Shown: piece after piece, positions 23,540-34,265 of the stretch
Layout of the letters: every line of letters starts with the position of its first letter
Numbering within the stretch: position 1 is the first letter of the stretch
Assembly: GCA_021397845.1 (NCBI GenBank)
Contig: CM038043.1
Location: 34,154,501 to 34,218,500 of the forward strand
Source: Areca catechu
Lineage: Eukaryota > Streptophyta > Magnoliopsida > Arecales > Arecaceae
DNA: 64,000 nucleotides
Direction of reading: 5' to 3'
Notes under the pieces: generated by a model
What the model was told of the DNA's origin: nothing
Database searches by the model: none
Seen by the model: only the letters and a program-made list of their open reading frames with translations
Position numbers and translations under genes: made by a program

Positions 23540-25170
23540 CACCACGTAGGGTAGCCGACCTCGACCGAGGTGGACCCCTCCTCGGCGGACACCTTGCGAA
23601 GCGGCAGAAAGGCGCTCGACCTCGACCGAGGTGGACCGTGTCCGGGCACCACCTGGCGAAGGAGTGGGAAGGCCAGGCTCGACCTCGATCGAGGTGGAAC
23701 CGTCTCAGGGCGCCACCCGGCGAGGGAGCAAGGGGCCGCCGGCTTGGGCCGAGGTGGGCCCTCTTGGCGGACACCTGGCGGAGCGGCAGAGGGGCGCTTG
23801 ACTTCGACCAAGGTGGACCCCTCCTGGGGGACACCTGGCGAAGGAGTAGTAGAGGGGCGCTCGACTTTGGCCGAGGTGGACCCGTGTCCAGGCACCACCT
23901 GGCGAAGGAGCGGGAAGGCCGGGCTCGACCTCGGCCGAGGTGGAACCGTCTCAGGGTGCCACCCGGTGAGGGAGCAAGGGGCGGCCGGCTTCGGCCAAGG
24001 TGGACCCCTCCTGGGCGGACACCGGCGAAGTGACAAAGGGACGCTCTACTTCGGCCGAGGTGGACCCGTGTCGGGCACCACCTGGCGAAGGGGTGGGAAG
24101 GCCGGGCTCGACCTCGGCCGAGGTGAAACGTCTCAGGGCGCCACCGGTGAGGGAGCAAGGGGCCGCCGTCTTCGACCGAGGTGGGCCCCTCCTGGGCGGA
24201 CACCTGGCGGAGCAGCAGAGGGCGCTCGACTTCGGCCAAGTGGACCCCTCCTAGGCGGACACCTGGCGAAAGAGCAGCAGAGGGGCGCTCGACTACGACC
24301 GAGGTGGACCCGTGTCCGGGCTCCACCTGGCGAAGGAGCAGAAGAAAGACCGGCTCGACCTCGGTCGAGGTTGAACCATCTCAGGGCGCCACACGGCGGG
24401 AGGGAGCAAGGGGCTGCCGGCTTCGGTCGAGGTGGCCCCTCCTGGGCGGACACCTGGAAGAGCGGTAGAGGGGCGCTCAACTTCTGCAGAGGTGGACCCC
24501 TCCTAGGCAGACACCTGGCGAAGGAGCAGTAGAGGGGCGCTCGATTCGGCCGAGGTGGACCCGTGTCGGGTGCCACCTGGCGAAGGAGCAGGAAGGCCCG
24601 GCTCGACCTCAACCGAGGTGGAACCATCTTAGGGCGCCACCCGTCGAGGGAGCAAGGGGCCGCCGGCTTCGGCCAAGGTGGGCCCCTCCTGGGCGGACAC
24701 CTGGCGGAGCGGCAGAGAGGCGCTCGACTTCGATCGAGGTGGACCCCTCCTGGGTGGACACTTGGCGAAGGAGCAGTAGAGGGGCGCTCGACTTCGGTCG
24801 AGGTGGACCCGTATCCGGGCGCCACCTGGCGAAGGAGCAGAAAGACCCGGCTCGACCTCGACCGAGGTGGAACCGTCTCAGGGTGCGACCCGGCGAGGGA
24901 GCAAGGGGCCGCCAGCTTCGGTTGAGTTGGGCCCCTCTTGGGTGGACATCTGGCGGAGCGACAGAGGGGCGCTCGACTTCGACCGAGCTGGACCCCTCCT
25001 GGGCGGACACCTGGCGAAGGAGCAGCAGAGGGGCGCTCGACTTCGACCGAGGTGGACCCGTGTTCGGGCGCCACCTGGCGAAGGAGCAGGAAGGCCCGGC
25101 TCGGCCTCCACTGAGGTGGAACGTCTCAGGGTGCCACCCATCGAGGGAGCAAGGGGCCGCCGGCTTCGGC
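23540..25170 (-). repeat. Higher-order tandem array in left LTR of B (about 62-bp monomers)
   Basis: Monomers of about 62 bp each begin CGAGGTGG. Four types follow in order: GGACCCCTCCTGGGCGGACA, GGACCCGTGTCCGGGC, GGAACCGTCTCAGGGC and GGGCCCCTCCTGGGCGG. One cycle is about 245-250 bp. The GGACCCGTGTCC type (with variants) occurs near 23625, 23876, 24060, 24303, 24556, 24805 and 25052, so one cycle is a unit short (184 bp). Monomer junctions often carry CCTCGGCCGAGG or CCTCGACCGAGG, a perfect or near-perfect 12-bp palindrome. Long open frames on both strands follow from the repeat's composition and are not treated as genes. Confidence 0.9.
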
Positions 25171-25290
25171 CGTGGGGGGCCACATCTGACCTTGCTGGAC
25201 CGTTCCCGTTCTACCGAAAAAAATTCCACGTGGTTCGGAACACGCCCGGTGGAATCTGAGTCATGCCATGTCATCATAACGGCTATAACA

Positions 25291-25310
25291 GTTGCCCCCC
25301 ATCCCCCGTT
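25291..25310 (-). other. Polypurine tract of B (minus strand)
   Basis: On the minus strand this reads as a G-rich purine tract (GGGGGATGGGGGGCAAC at its end) directly before the left LTR, the expected 3' PPT position. Confidence 0.75.
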
Positions 25311-25783
25311 CTGCTGAGGTGTCATGGCTCGGAATGTGGGGATTTAATGTGGAGATGACGTGGGGAAGGCAAAGATCTCGCGCCATGATTGCCACGATCC
25401 TCGTCGCTGTTCCTCGTTGCGCTCGAGGTCCTATGAGAGGCTACCTCGCGTCGCCTCTCCGGTTGCACTTATGCGTCGCTTCGAAAAGGAGGTCATTTCC
25501 TCATAACCAAAGCATCGATGTCGGGCGTGCGTCCACACGGCATCCATCTGGTGGTTCGGAACAGAATGAGGGGTACGGTCACTGTCGATCGAATTTGAAA
25601 AGAAGGGGGACTTTCTGGAAGAGGCCCTTTCCCTTTCTCGTGCTCCGTCGGCGGTTGCAGTGGGCTATCCTTCACTTCCCTAGGTTGCCGCTTCTTTTGC
25701 ACAGTGTGTTTCGGTGAGTGCCTTCGTCTGCCTCCTTCCCCCGTCCCTTTCCTTAGCAACTTCTCTTCACCATTTCCTTCCCC

Positions 25784-27993
25784 ATGGCGCGCCGTCGTCA
25801 TGTTTCATCTAATCGGACGAGGCCGGTCCATCCCAGCCGAGGACTCCATCCTCCTCTTCCTCGGAAGGGGAGGTGATCCCGGAAGAGATCCGCAGGTGGC
25901 TTCAGCCTGGGGTATAACCATAGGCATCCCTAGGGGTCCTAGGTCTCCTCCTGTAGTTTCCGCCCATCCCATCTCTTCTCTTCTCCTCCTACCATTTCTT
26001 CTGCTGGTCCCTCTGGTCATGTTTCATCGATGTCCGAAGGTGACCTTTCTTTGCTCCGGGAAGTCTATGGCATCCCAGAGTCGATCCATCTTTCTCTCCC
26101 GCGGCCGGGGATCGCGTCACCTTAAGCAGCCCGAGAGCGAATAGCCTTCTACGAGGACCTCCTTGGGGGTCTTCGGTTCCCCCTAATCCTTTCTTCCTCT
26201 CCATTCTCAGTCACTACCGCCTGGTCCCAGGACAGTTGGCTCCAAACGCCATCCGGGTCATCTTTGCCTTCATTGTCTTCTGCCACTTTCATGATTTCGT
26301 TGCCCGCTTCTCTCTCTTCAGGGTTGTTTCACCCTGAAGCATTACTCCACCGATGATGGCTGGTGGTATATTTCACCTCGGCCTAGGTGTATCCGGTTCG
26401 ACCTCCCTTCCTCTATAAGGATTCAAAGAATCGATTCTTTTTTGCCTCGATCGAGGACGTCGACTAGGCCTAGAGCGAGCCGGATCGATCCCCGAACTGG
26501 AACTCCCAAGTCGAGCCGGCGGACCAAGAGGCCTATTCCTTGCTGCTGAGCGAGACGCGGTCCCTATGCTCGATGTTCTGCTCTCGAAGAAGAACTTGTT
26601 CGAGGCGGGGATTAGTCCCATCCGGGAGCTGGGTGAGGCTCAGCCTTCCTTTCTACTCCGCACCTCCCCCCTTTCCCCCTTTTTTTTTTAACTGGGCTGA
26701 CCGACCTCCATTTTCTTTCAGATATGAAGTTTACCTTGGAAAACCTCCTGGAGGGCGCGCTCAGAGGGACGTTGCCGAGGGAGATGAGCCCGCGACGAAG
26801 AGGGCTCGCACGAGGCGAGCCGGGAGGCCGCGCCGCGCGATCCGCTCGGTCCAATGGCGGTAGCTCCCGCATCCAGGCCACCTCGGGCCCGGGCTGCCGA
26901 CATTCCTGTCATCGGCCTCGACAGGGCTGACAGGAAAGAAGAAAAGGGGGCCAGCTCCCTCCGGGTAGTGCCCGCCTCCACCGCTGCCCCGACGGTGCCC
27001 ACGGTGGCTCCAGTGCTCCGTCGGTGGCAGTTCCACACCGGCGAGGGGACGGTCGCCCCTGCCAATGCCGATCTATCCGCCTCGCCACCGAATCTCACAG
27101 CGGTGCTCCATGATCTACGATCAGGGCCTCATGGAGAGGGTCATGGAGTTCGCCTGCACCTCCTGGGACCGTCGACTGAGGGGCGGCGGGACTACGACGA
27201 TGCCCTGCTCGGGATCCTTCCGCAGCTCTTCACGGTAAGTCCCGGACTCAGAACCTCCCTTTTAAAGTTCCAGTTGGATTCGACTGACCTCTCTTTCTCT
27301 GGTGCAGATCAGGACTAACGTACTGCTGCTGAGGAATTTCCTCGCAGGGTACGCCAAGAAGGATGCCGAGAAGGAGGAGAAGCTCAGCAAACTCACGGTC
27401 GACGTGAAGGACCTCATAGAGAAGGGGGTCGAGCTATGGGGGAACAACCAGGCCCTCCATCCGACCTGGCGCGCGCCGAGGGGCGCATCATAGAATTGGA
27501 GACCTCTCTGTCTGAGGAGAGGATCTCCAACCAGCACCGCGTGGAGGAGGACACAGCAGAGAAGGCTCGCCTCCGAGCTCAGTCCCAGTCATTGGAGCAC
27601 CGGATGGAGGAGGCTCGAAGGGAGGTGAACGCAGCCAAGAAGAGGAGCTCCTACGTCAACAGGCTGCTAGAAGCTTCAAAGCAGGAGGTGCAAGAGGCCG
27701 TCCTGAAATTCCTAGCCTCCAAGGAGTACATCGCGGAGGTTCGGGAGGCCGCCGTGGACTCCTTCCTGAAGGGGTTCCAGGTGTGCCGGGAGAAGGTGGG
27801 CTCCTTTTACCCCGAGCTCGACCTCAGCAGGGTGGTCCTCTGCGAAAGGAGGCAGGAGCCCAGTAGAGAGGCTCCAATGGCAGCAGGCGACGCGGCTGCA
27901 ACTCTGGAGCAGCCCACGAGCAGCCACCCATCGACGGCGCAGGTGGAGAGTGCGCACCCCTGCCCGAGGATAGTGCCACCCGCGCCGAAATAG
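25784..27993 (+). pseudogene. Antisense gene (aORF) of Tat element B, gypsy-type transposon domain
   Basis: This gene runs on the plus strand, convergent with the polyprotein. Motifs in order, with frame changes between them, are: serine-rich SSSSSEGEVIPEEIRRWL (about 25850-25900); LREVYGIPESIHLSLPRPG (about 26050-26110); ERIAFYEDLLGGLRFPL (about 26135-26190); HYRLVPGQLAPNAIRVIF (about 26212-26270); and DDGWWYISPRPR (about 26350-26385). These recall the plant 'putative gypsy type transposon' family (Transposase_28) from memory. A clean GT-AG intron of 73 bp fits at 27235-27307. The C-terminal part to 27993 is rich in Glu, Ala and Arg heptads, likely a coiled coil. Frameshifts (for example near 26190 and 27440) break it. 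Its function is unknown; the family is linked to Tat elements. Confidence 0.65.
27235..27307 (+). other. Probable intron in the antisense gene of B
   Basis: Donor CACG|GTAAGT and acceptor TCTCTGGTGCAG|AT flank 73 bp with a pyrimidine-rich 3' part. Splicing joins CAGCTCTTCACG to ATCAGGACT and keeps one frame open (LPQLFT into IRTNVLLLRNFL). This supports the plus strand as a transcribed, spliced unit in the ancestor. Confidence 0.6.
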
Positions 27994-27999
27994 CTCTCC

Positions 28000-28774
28000 A
28001 CTTGTACTTCTTTTCTTTTGCTTTTCTTTTCTTCTCTTTTTTTTTTTTGAGGACTCCCGGCCTGTCGGGACTCCTCATTATAATCTTTCTTGAAGTAATG
28101 AAAAATCTTCTCTTTGCCAAGTCTTATCTTTGCCTTCTCTCTTTTTTTTTTTTTTGTTGTTGAGGGAGTGTTGGTTTCGAGTGCCAAGGATAAGCCCTGT
28201 GGTGTGCTCTGAGCTGAGCTCGCGGGGCAGACCGAGTCTCGTCCAGCATTTAGACCAAAGTTCGAAGCTTCCGGGTTGGAGTCGGTGGAGCAGGCCTTGC
28301 ACGAGTTCTTCGAGCTTGCCGGCCTGTCCTCTGGGACTGCATTGGTGAGCTCGGCTCTGCCCACCTTCCGGAACGAAGTCCGGGACTTCCGGACTGAACC
28401 CCGGGGCTGCAGGCTTTATGTCGAGCCCTGCACGGCTTGCCGGGCTGTTCTCTATGATCGCATGGGCGACTTTGGCTCTGCCCCGCCTCTGGACCGAAGT
28501 TCGGGACTTCCAGACTGAACCCCGGGGTCGCAGGCTTTATCCGAGCCCTACGCGGCTTGTCGGGCTGTTCTCCGTGATTGCATGGGCGAGTTTGGCCTGC
28601 CCCGCCTTCCGGACCGAAGTTCGGGACTTCTCACCTTCTAGGGTCTTCGGCCACGGGCATGTTTGCCGGAACTCAGAGCTAAGCGTCTCTTTCCTACGAG
28701 GTGGAAGAAGAGAATTGGAGTAAAAGGATTTCATTGAGGAGTTCGAGGAACCTTACATTATTGGTAATACATCC
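28000..28774. other. Spacer between the antisense gene and pol of B
   Basis: The left end has T-rich tracts (28010-28160), which on the plus strand could serve as the 3' untranslated region of the antisense gene. The remainder holds a 121-bp tandem repeat. No protein motif is visible in either strand. Confidence 0.5.
28340..28640. repeat. About 121-bp tandem repeat, two and a half copies
   Basis: CCGAAGTTCGGGACTTCC recurs near 28373, 28494 and 28614. It is followed by GACTGAACCCCGGGG, GCAGGCTTTAT and a CGAGCCCT-CGGCTTG stretch. Copies are similar but not identical. The repeat separates the two convergent genes of B. Confidence 0.75.
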
Positions 28775-29880
28775 TCAGGTTCGAGGCATTCCAGGTCGAG
28801 GGAATCTGGACAATCCTAACTCCCCAGGTAATAGGCCCCATGAGGGAGAACTTTCGCCACCCTGTACGGGCCCTCCCAGTTCGGGGAGAGCTTCCGCACT
28901 CCCGTGGCTGGAAGCTTCAACATGTCGGAGCACCAGATTCCTGGGCGAAAGAACTTGGTCGCACCCGGGAGTTGTGTAGTACCTGGGCCACTCGTGCCTG
29001 TAGGCCACCATCCAGACTCGAGCCCTTTCCCTCGTCTCTTCAAGGAGGTCCAGGTTCAGCATCATCCTGGCGGGGTTCTCCACTTTGTCGTACTGCTGCT
29101 CCACGCGAAGGGTGGGTAGGCTGAGCTCAATCGGGATGACCGCCTCAGCTCCGAAGATGAGGTTTGGAACGAGGGTCTCGTCGGGTGGCCATCCTCGGTG
29201 GTGGTGTGGTATGCCCACAGGACTCTCGGGAGCTCTTCTGTCCACCCACCCTTGGCCTGATCCAGCCTCATTCGGAGGCCTTGTAAGATGGCCATTCGTC
29301 ACCTCGGCTTCTCCATTTGTCTGCGGATGCACCACCAAGGTGGAGCGATGGTGGATGCCGAGGTCGCTGTAGAATTCTTCAAACTCCCGACAGTCGAATT
29401 GATGTCCATTATCAGTGATAATGGTATGGGGTAGGCCGAAATGGCAAATGATTGACCTCCAGAGAAACTTGGCGACGTTTGCCTCCGTGATCCATGCTAG
29501 GGGTTCGGCCTCGACCCACTTCGTGAAGTAGTCAATGGCCACGATTAGGAAACTTCCGCTGTCGGGGGACGCCGGGGGAAAGGGTCCTAAGAGATCCATC
29601 CCCCACTGGTGTGAACGGCCACGGAGCGAGCGCTGGGGGAAAAGCGGAGTGGAGGGCTTGCCGCTGCAAACGGCATGATGCTGGGCACCGATCACACCTC
29701 TTCACGAAGGCGGTGGCAATCCTTCATTGTCTCCCAGAAATAACCTTGGCGGAGGGCCTTACGCTAGATTTCTGCCCCCAACGTGGTTCCCGCATATTCC
29801 CTTATGGATTTCCTGGAGTACGAGTGCGGCCTCCGCGGGTCTCAGGCATTTGAGGAGGGGATAGGAGAGGACCTCCGATA
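28775..29880 (-). pseudogene. Integrase of B (Tat lineage)
   Basis: Joins retrotransposon cDNA to host DNA. The N-terminal zinc-binding part is degraded; RQGYFWETMKDC is visible near 29740. The core reads WGMDLLGPFPPASPDSG, then VAIDYFTKWVEAEP, ITDNGHQFDCREFEEF and HPQTNGEAEV. The two aspartates and the glutamate of the DDE catalytic triad are all present. The C-terminal GPY/F module (NWEGPYRVAKVLPHGAYYL) is visible near 28820-28900 but in another frame, so a frameshift separates it. It is the last part of the polyprotein and faces the antisense gene. Confidence 0.85.
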
Positions 29881-29883
29881 CAG

Positions 29884-30668
29884 CTACCCATCCATTAGGA
29901 CGAAATGCGCGGCCTTCTTCTTGATAAGGCGGGCCGCCGTGCGGTCCTCCGGCAAGGGGTACCGTCGGTAATGTACTCGGAGTACTTGTCCATCCAGCTG
30001 GGCTCTGGCTGACTGTTGGACCTCCATAGGGGTCTCGTAGCTCGGGGCCTTGAGACGCTCAACATGAGCGCGGCCCAGCAACGAGTCCGGCAGGGTTGCC
30101 AGCCGGGAGAGAGCGTCTGCACGAGCATTTTTCCCGTGAGGTGTGGGAGATGCTGAAGTGCCGAAATCCGGCCGCAATCGTTCTCACGAGCTCTAAGTAT
30201 TTCACCATTTGAGGGTCGTGCGCACTGTACTCTCCGGAGATCTGTCCGGCCACCAGCTGGGAATCAGTGAAGGCCTTGAGGTTGGCCCATGCCCAACTCG
30301 TGGGGCACTCTCAGCCGGCGAGGAGCATCTCGTATTCCGGTGTTAGTTGCGGCAAACTGGAAACAGAGTGCACATCGGCGATGACCCCATCACCGTTGGC
30401 GAGGATGAGAATGGCTCCGCTCCCACCAGAGTTCGACGCTCCATCCACATAAGGATCCACACATCTTCCTCGGGTACCGGTTTCAACTGCCGGTCCAGAG
30501 GGTCCTCCTCTGTCCCTTGCCTAGGCCTGCGCACTCGACCAAGAAGTTGACGAGCACTTGCGCTTTCATGGCCGACCTTGGCCGATAAGCGATGTCGAAC
30601 TCGCTGAGCTTGAGCGCCCACTTCGCCAATCGCACGGATGTGTCAGGTTGGCTGAGTATCGCTTTCAA
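29884..30668 (-). pseudogene. RNase H of B
   Basis: The connection from RT is seen as LAKWALKLSEFDIAYRPR (30560-30640), a standard Tat segment. The RNase H part follows with AFTDSQLVAGQISGEYSAHD and MVKYLELVRTIAAGF (30180-30280). Then comes the tether to integrase, NARADALSRLATLPDSLL (30060-30150). The domain degrades the RNA strand during reverse transcription. At least two frame changes split it, and the first catalytic stretch near 30420-30460 is scrambled. Confidence 0.75.
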
Positions 30669-31132
30669 CGGTGATCAGTCAGGACGCAATGGATGTGCTT
30701 GGAAATAGGGCCGAGACGAGAGTGCTGAGCAGACACTATTAATGCAAAAATGAGCTTTTCAGGCCAGGAATACCTGAGCTCCACCTCGTGGAGGAGTTTT
30801 CTTGTGTAGTACACCAGCCGCTAAATTCCCTGGTCGTCGGTCCGAAACAGAACCGAGATGACGGCCTAGGGGGTGGACCGCTAGGTAAAGGACGAGCTCC
30901 TTCCTTTTCAGGCCGGGAAAGCAGTGGGAGATGAATGCAAGCTCTTCTTCAGCTCATCAAACGCCTCCGGCACTCCTCGGTCCAGGTGAAGTCGCTTATC
31001 TTCCTCAGCACTTTGTAGAAGGGCTGGCAGCGGTCGGCCAACCTCGAGATAAAACCGACTCAGAGCGGCTACCGGCCGGTGAGTCGCTGCACTAGCTTCT
31101 TGGAGGTGGGGTTGCTCCATGTCCAAGATGGC

Positions 31133-32118
31133 CTAGACCTTTTCGAGTTGGCCTCTATCCCTCTTTGGGTCACCATAAACCCCAGGAATTTCCGGCGGAG
31201 ACAACCGAAGGTGCACTTCGCAGGGTTCAGCTTCATCTGGTGAAGTTTGGAGGTTGTCGAAGGTCTCCACCAGGTCGTCAACATGATCCGAAAGGGGCTT
31301 GCTCATTACCAGCATGTCATCATGTATACTTGCTGTTTGCGGCCGATCTGATCCTGAAGACTTTGTTGACCAGTCGCTGGTACGTGCCCGGCGTTCTTGA
31401 GGCCAAATGGCATCATCTTGTAATAGTAAGTTCCGCAGTCGATGATGAAGGCGGTTGTTGCTGTTCGCTTACGGGTGACATTCGAATATGGTTGTCCCGA
31501 AGAAGGCATCTATTGAAAGAGAGGACGGCGATGCCCCAAAGTGGTGTCCACCAGCTGGTCAATCTGCGGAAGAGGGAAGCTATCCTTCGGGTGGCAGGCT
31601 CGTTTGAGGTCGGTGTAGTCCACACAGATCCTCCACTTGCCACTACTCTTCTTCACCATGACCACATTCACCAACCAGCTGGGATATTGTACTTCTCGCA
31701 CGAAACGGGCGGCGAGGAGCTTCTCCACCTCTTCGTTGATGGCCCTCTGCCTTTCTGCGACGAAGATCCTCTTCTTCTGGTGAACCGGGCGGCACCTCGA
31801 GTCCATGTTTAGCCTGTGGGTGAAGACTTCAGGGGAGATGCCCGGCATGTCGGCTGCAGACCATGCAAACACATCCGCATTTGCATGGAGGAAATCTAGT
31901 AGGCGGGTCCGCTCTTCCTCCGGGAGCTGGGCCCCCACCTGCACGGTCTTCTGAGGGTCCGAACCGAGGGGATACACCAACAGATGTTCCACGGGTCCTC
32001 CCCTGGGTTCCTTCTCCCTTAAGTCGAGGTCGTCGATGTCGGGGCCGAGCCCGGTGCCTCGGGCACCCGGGACCGCCTGAAGGCAGTGCTGGACTGGCTG
32101 GGTCGTCCCCCTCATCAC
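31133..32118 (-). pseudogene. Reverse transcriptase of B
   Basis: Clear Ty3/gypsy RT in two or three frames. NADVFAWSAADMPGI leads to YPSWLVNVVMVKKSSGKWR and ICVDYTDLKRACHPKDSFPL (31510-32118). TAFIIDCGTYYYKMMPFG and LKNAG lie at 31380-31450. The fingers-palm segments are well preserved. A frame change falls inside the catalytic YxDD motif (about 31310-31325). The next segment, DDMLVMSKPLSDHVDD, is in a different frame. Enzyme activity is therefore lost in this copy. Confidence 0.85.
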
Positions 32119-32985
32119 CCAAGCCCAGAGGCCGTGGGGAATTGTACTAGCAACCGCTTCGTGGAAATCATGGCGTCCAGCTGGTTGAGCCCCGGATGAC
32201 CGAGGATCGCGTTATAAGGTGAGGGGAGTTTGACGACGGTGAACGTCATCATGACTGTGGTCTGTCGAGGTGGGGATCCAGCGGTGACAGGGAGAGTGAT
32301 CTCCCCTTCGACCCCCACTGAGTCCCGGTAAAGCCCACAAGAGGGGTATGCACGGCCTTAGCTGATCATGAGACAGGTTCATTCGGGAGAAAGCATCATA
32401 AAAAAGCACGTCAGTAGAGCTCCCACTATCTACCATAATGCAATGTACAGGATGCTTTGCGATGGTCATCGTGACCACCACAGTATCATTATTTACATTT
32501 TTATTTTCATTCCCCTCCTCAAAAGGGGATACATTCTCCGGGTCCCCCACCTCTCGGGCTCTCTTTGTCGCTCGCCCGATTCCACAAGAGATCATGCCCA
32601 CCGGCTTCTCCATCAGGCGATTATCGATCTCATGGACCGGGGGGAGGGCCGCGAGCAGCTGTCCCTCCGCCGGAGCTTCGTTCCTCATGAACTTCCTGAG
32701 GTAGCCTCTTTTAATCAGCTCCTCGATTTCCCACTTCAGATTGCGACACTCCTCCGTGTCATGGCCATGCTCGCGATGGAACTGGCAGTACTTTGACTTG
32801 TCGCGGGTGCCTTGGGTTCTGAGGGGGAGGTCGGTGGAGGTAGTGCTCGCCCTCAATTTCCATGAGGATCTTCGTTCTGGGAGCAAGGAGAGGGGTGAAG
32901 CTTCGCTCCGAGGTGGCTCCGCCCTTCGGCTTCGGATTTGGATGGGGGTCAGCATGTGGCCCGGGCCTTCGAGTCCCGGGAACAT
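32115..32985 (-). pseudogene. Gag C-terminus and aspartic protease of B
   Basis: CQFHREHGHDTEECRNLKWE (near 32730-32790) is the Cys/His segment typical of Tat gag-protease junctions. The protease active site appears as MVDSGSSTDVLFYDAF (near 32380-32440). It is followed, after a frame change, by VVKLPSPYNAILGHPGLNQL (about 32180-32240), the usual end of the retropepsin fold with ILG. The enzyme would release gag and pol from the polyprotein. Confidence 0.8.
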
Positions 32986-33840
32986 CTCTCGGGGCCGGCT
33001 TCTTCAAGGTCCTCCCGTCCAGTTCTCGCCGGGTGCGATCGGCCTCCTCTGCTCGGATATACTTGTGGACACGGAGGAGGAGCTTGGAATACATCCTGGG
33101 GGGTTTCTTGTCTAGAGAGTAAGTCAGGCGGGACATCTTGAGCCCGCGCTTTAATGCCAGCATGGCAACGGGCTCGTCTAGGCTGTAGATTTCCAGGGCA
33201 GCGGTCTTGAAGCGGGTAATATAGTCCCGAAGTAGCTCCTGGTCTTGCTGGTGGATGGAGAAGAGGCTGTCCACCTCTCTCGGCACCTTCTGACAAGCGT
33301 CGAAGTGCACCATAAACTTTCCTTCCAATTGATGGAAGGAGCAAATAGATCCTGGCTCGAGGCGGGTGAACCAGACTCGAGCAGCCTTCCGAAGGTAGCG
33401 GGGAAGGCGATGCATAAAAGAGCATCCATGGCCCCCTGGACCCTCATGAGAGCCTTGTAGCTCTCCAGATGGTCCAAAGGGTCGGTGGTCCCATCGTAGG
33501 GATCCACCTGCGGCATGCGGAACCGGCTCGGAATCGGCTCCTCTTGGATTTCCCGGGAGAAGGGTGGCCGGGAGTCGTAGCCCGCCGGGTCCGCCGAGGA
33601 GTTTTGTAGGTCGGCAAATCGGCGGGCGAACTCCGCTAGTTTGCGCTCATTCTCCTCCAGGTGCCTCTCGACCTGGCGCGATGGCCTCGTCAGTGGAATC
33701 TTCCACCGAGGTCGCTGGTGAAGGGGCGCCGATCGGTCTCGGCGAGGGGCTTTGCCCCGACGCTGCCTGCTGCGATGCACCGTCTCGGCATCATCGCTGA
33801 GGATCGACTCTCGCGATCCACCGAACCGGAGTAATTTCAC
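32759..33840 (-). pseudogene. Gag of B
   Basis: The capsid-like region reads LPRYLRKAARVWFTRLEPGS, then FHQLEGKFMVHF and LLRDYITRFKTAALEI, the conserved retrotransposon gag pattern (W-x-L, F, then R-F). It builds the virus-like particle. The upstream N-terminal part (33420-33840) contains MPQVDPYDGTTDPLDHLESY, another standard Tat gag stretch, in a different frame. The start codon is not certain; the most upstream Met in this stretch is at 33840. Confidence 0.8.
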
Positions 33841-34250
33841 TTCGCGGGGGTTTGGTGGCTCCCGTGGGGGTTGGAGGTTGCCCGCGGCTGGGATGGCCTA
33901 CCATGGATGGAGCGCAGGCTTTCGGGTGGCCCTGCGGCCCGAGCCGCGGGGGTCCCTGGCTGGGGCTGTGTGGCCAAGGAGCGTTGTTGGTGCTGTAGCT
34001 GCCGAACTGCTGTAGTCAGGGTTTACAGCTGTTGGATGACAGCTGCAAAAGGTCCATCCACCGAGGTCGCTGCGGTGGAAGAGGAGGTGGAGCAGGAAGC
34101 TCCCTCTCCGGGCTGCGTGGCCCATGAGGGGAGGGGACCTCCCCTACACGGCTGGTGGATGCTTCGCGCCCGTGTGTGACCACCATGGCCGGAGCGCGCT
34201 TTGTCCCACAGAGAGCTAGCTCGCACTGGGGGTGTTGTCCTGCCCCCCTT
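33841..34250 (-). other. 5' leader of B, no recognised domain
   Basis: Sequence between the PBS and gag. Open stretches such as 34023-34412 (-) run into the LTR and show no motif. I regard it as an untranslated leader or a degraded gag start. Confidence 0.5.
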
Positions 34251-34262
34251 CCTCGCATGCCA
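34251..34262 (-). other. Primer-binding site of B (Tat type)
   Basis: On the minus strand TGGCATGCGAGG, followed by AAGGGGGG, lies three bases from the right LTR. It resembles the PBS of G (TGGCGCGCCAGG, then AAGGGGGG), with some changes at CpG positions. Confidence 0.65.
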
Positions 34263-34265
34263 ATC

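Larger units (their letters stand above)
22772..25290 (-). repeat. Left (3') LTR of B
   Basis: About 2.5 kb, bounded by TGTTGCCGATC and GGCTATAACA. A unique part of about 770 bp (22772-23540) is followed by the tandem array (23540-25170) and a short unique end. In the sense orientation (minus) the array lies in the upstream, U3-like part. The unique part matches the right LTR closely. Confidence 0.9.

Noticed and set aside
22774..25325. Many long overlapping ORFs on both strands in the left LTR of B (also 34583-36975)
   Set aside because: They follow from the stop-poor, GC-rich tandem monomers, overlap in several frames, recur in both LTRs and show no domain.
26373..26621. Minus-strand ORFs opposite the antisense gene of B
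   Set aside because: The plus strand carries the conserved motif order and splice signals. The minus-strand frames are shadows.
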